From: Methyloceanibacter caenitepidi
GTDB lineage: Bacteria > Pseudomonadota > Alphaproteobacteria > Rhizobiales > Methyloligellaceae
NCBI RefSeq assembly: GCF_000828475.1
Contig: NZ_AP014648.1
Span: 2,243,400-2,307,399, forward strand
DNA length: 64,000 bases
Direction: 5' to 3'
Positions within the stretch are counted from its first letter, which is position 1. Each line of letters begins with the position of its first letter. The notes under the pieces were generated by a model, which worked only from the letters and a program-made list of their open reading frames with translations, was not told the DNA's origin and made no database searches. Position numbers and translations under genes: made by a program. Of the stretch, positions 62,822-64,000 are shown piece after piece.

Positions 62822-64000
62822 GTGGCCCCACCCAAGAAGACGCCCTCAGCCAAGAAGACTGCATCTGCCGGAAGGGCCAAGCCGAAGCGCCCTGCGAAAA
62901 CGAAGCCTGCGTCCAAGTCAAAGGCGGCTCCGAAGGGCGGGCTGCCCTCCAAGAAGGAGATCATCGAATTCTTGGCCGGCACGACGTCAAAGGCCGGGAA
63001 GCGGGAGATCGCGCGGGCCTTCAACATCAAAGGCTCGGACCGGATCGGATTGAAAGCGCTCCTGCGCGAGATGGCCGATGAAGGTCTGATCGCCGGGTCC
63101 CGGCGGAGGCTGTTGCGCCCTGGAGTCCTGCCGTCGGTGACGGTGCTGGAGATCGTTGCCCGCGACGAGGATGGGGAATTCATCGCCCGCCCCGCCGCCT
63201 GGGACGACGAGAGCGGGCCCATGCCGAAGATCCTCATGGTCGAAGGCCGCGGCAATCTCGTGCAGGTGCCAGGCATCGGCGATCGCGTTCTGGCGCGGCT
63301 CACGCCGCAAAAGCCGGACGCGGACTACCCCTATCACGCGCGCACCATCAAGAAGCTGCCGCGCACAACATCGCGGAGCCTCCTCGGCATCTTCCGGTCT
63401 CTGTCGGATGGGCGCGGCGTCATCGATCCCATCGACAAGAAACAGCTCAAGGAATGGACGGTACCGAAGGGCTCTACGGACGAGGCCGAAGACGGCGAGC
63501 TGGTCCGCTTCGAGATCGCCCGCTCGGCGCGCTACGGCGTTCCCACCGCCCGTGTGGTCGCTCGGCTCGGGAACCCGGAAGCCCAGCAGGCCATCAGCCT
63601 GATCGCGCTTCATGCGCACGGTATACCGGACGAGTTCCCGCCGGCCGCGATTGCCGAAGCCGATGCCGCGAAGGAAGTCGAACTCGGCTCCCGTTTGGAC
63701 CTTTGCGACGTCCCTCTCCTCACCATCGACCCTGTCGACGCCCGCGACCATGACGACGCGGTTTTCGCGGAAGCGGACACGGCCTCCGACAACGAAGGCG
63801 GCTGGATCGTCATTGTCGCCATCGCGGACGTGGCGCACTACGTCACGCCCGGCAGCGCGCTCGACAAGGAAGCCCGAAAGCGGGGCAACTCCGTGTACTT
63901 CCCCGACCGCGTCGTGCCCATGCTGCCGGAGCGTATCTCGAACGAGCTGTGCTCGTTGAAGGAAGGCGTCCCCCGCCCCTGCTTGGCCGTCCGCATGGTT
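62822..64000 (+). CDS. rnr: Ribonuclease R, 5' part (runs off the window)
   Basis: 393 residues visible from GTG 62822, no stop before the edge. A Lys/Ala/Pro-rich N-terminus (about 40 residues) precedes a winged-helix segment (KKEIIEFLAGTTSKAGKREI) and cold-shock-like OB domains. The RNB catalytic domain begins with VELGSRLDLCDVPLLTIDPV and DARDHDDAVFAE, the acidic metal-binding cluster of RNase R. It is a processive 3'-5' exoribonuclease that degrades structured RNA. The topA-rnr order is typical of Rhizobiales. Confidence 0.94.
   Translation, partial: MAPPKKTPSAKKTASAGRAKPKRPAKTKPASKSKAAPKGGLPSKKEIIEFLAGTTSKAGKREIARAFNIKGSDRIGLKALLREMADEGLIAGSRRRLLRPGVLPSVTVLEIVARDEDGEFIARPAAWDDESGPMPKILMVEGRGNLVQVPGIGDRVLARLTPQKPDADYPYHARTIKKLPRTTSRSLLGIFRSLSDGRGVIDPIDKKQLKEWTVPKGSTDEAEDGELVRFEIARSARYGVPTARVVARLGNPEAQQAISLIALHAHGIPDEFPPAAIAEADAAKEVELGSRLDLCDVPLLTIDPVDARDHDDAVFAEADTASDNEGGWIVIVAIADVAHYVTPGSALDKEARKRGNSVYFPDRVVPMLPERISNELCSLKEGVPRPCLAVRMV

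Noticed and set aside
1..64000. CRISPR arrays, insertion sequences, integrases or prophage genes
   Set aside because: No regularly spaced repeats, transposase motifs or phage structural genes were found; gene order is that of a conserved chromosome throughout.

Overview
The window is a gene-dense, high-GC (roughly 60-65%) stretch of an alphaproteobacterial chromosome. Three gene orders point to Hyphomicrobiales (Rhizobiales): lptD-surA-pdxA-rsmA, fabD-fabG-acpP-fabF-mltG-yicC-gmk, and rpsF-rpsR-DUF2232-rplI. Long charged tails on S6, L9 and topoisomerase I fit as well. A relative of Hyphomicrobiaceae or Methyloligellaceae is my best guess, but this is inferred from gene order, not from a search. 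I see no insertion sequences, phage genes, rRNA or CRISPR. One tRNA (Ser, anticodon GCU) is present.

Layout. 1-3.0 kb: end of lptD, then surA, pdxA and rsmA on the plus strand (outer-membrane biogenesis, vitamin B6, rRNA methylation). 3.0-9.9 kb: minus-strand fatty-acid and envelope cluster fabD-fabG-acpP-fabF-mltG-yicC-gmk. 9.9-12.7 kb: ribosomal operon rpsF-rpsR-DUF2232-rplI with a clear promoter and structured leader. 12.8-21.2 kb: cfa, then dnaB-alr-radA-cvpA-purF-SDR. 21.2-29.4 kb: minus-strand rlpA-dacC-tmk-holB-metG and tatD-MBL, with a small plus-strand pair (periplasmic CGTC redox protein plus a 44-residue membrane peptide) inserted between metG and tatD.

29.5-36.1 kb is the most unusual block. 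It encodes a signal-peptide/TPR/outer-membrane beta-barrel protein resembling Slam (type XI secretion), coupled by a 1-nt gap to a secreted FecR-domain protein. Two further FecR paralogues follow. The first two paralogues end in a domain that looks like the TbpB/hemophilin-type small beta-barrel recognised by Slam proteins; the third lacks it. I read this as a candidate secretion system whose cargo carries FecR domains.

36.2-40.8 kb: hsp20-lon heat-shock/proteolysis pair, an AAC(3)-family acetyltransferase and small membrane proteins. 40.8-46.2 kb: acetamidase/formamidase, tRNA-Ser, a secreted Cys-rich protein, a Sel1-repeat protein, a PMT/ArnT-like glycosyltransferase and a quinone oxidoreductase. 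46.2-50.2 kb: gatC-gatA-ridA-chorismate mutase-gatB, an amidotransferase operon with two metabolic genes inserted. 50.3-55.4 kb: UPF0173 hydrolase, ruvX, dsbB with a DUF5993-like partner, and a secreted protein/TPR pair. 55.5-59.7 kb: pyrB, a degenerate pyrC-like gene, plsY and dprA ending in an intrinsic terminator. 59.7-64 kb: a small hypothetical gene, topA and the start of rnr, which runs off the window.
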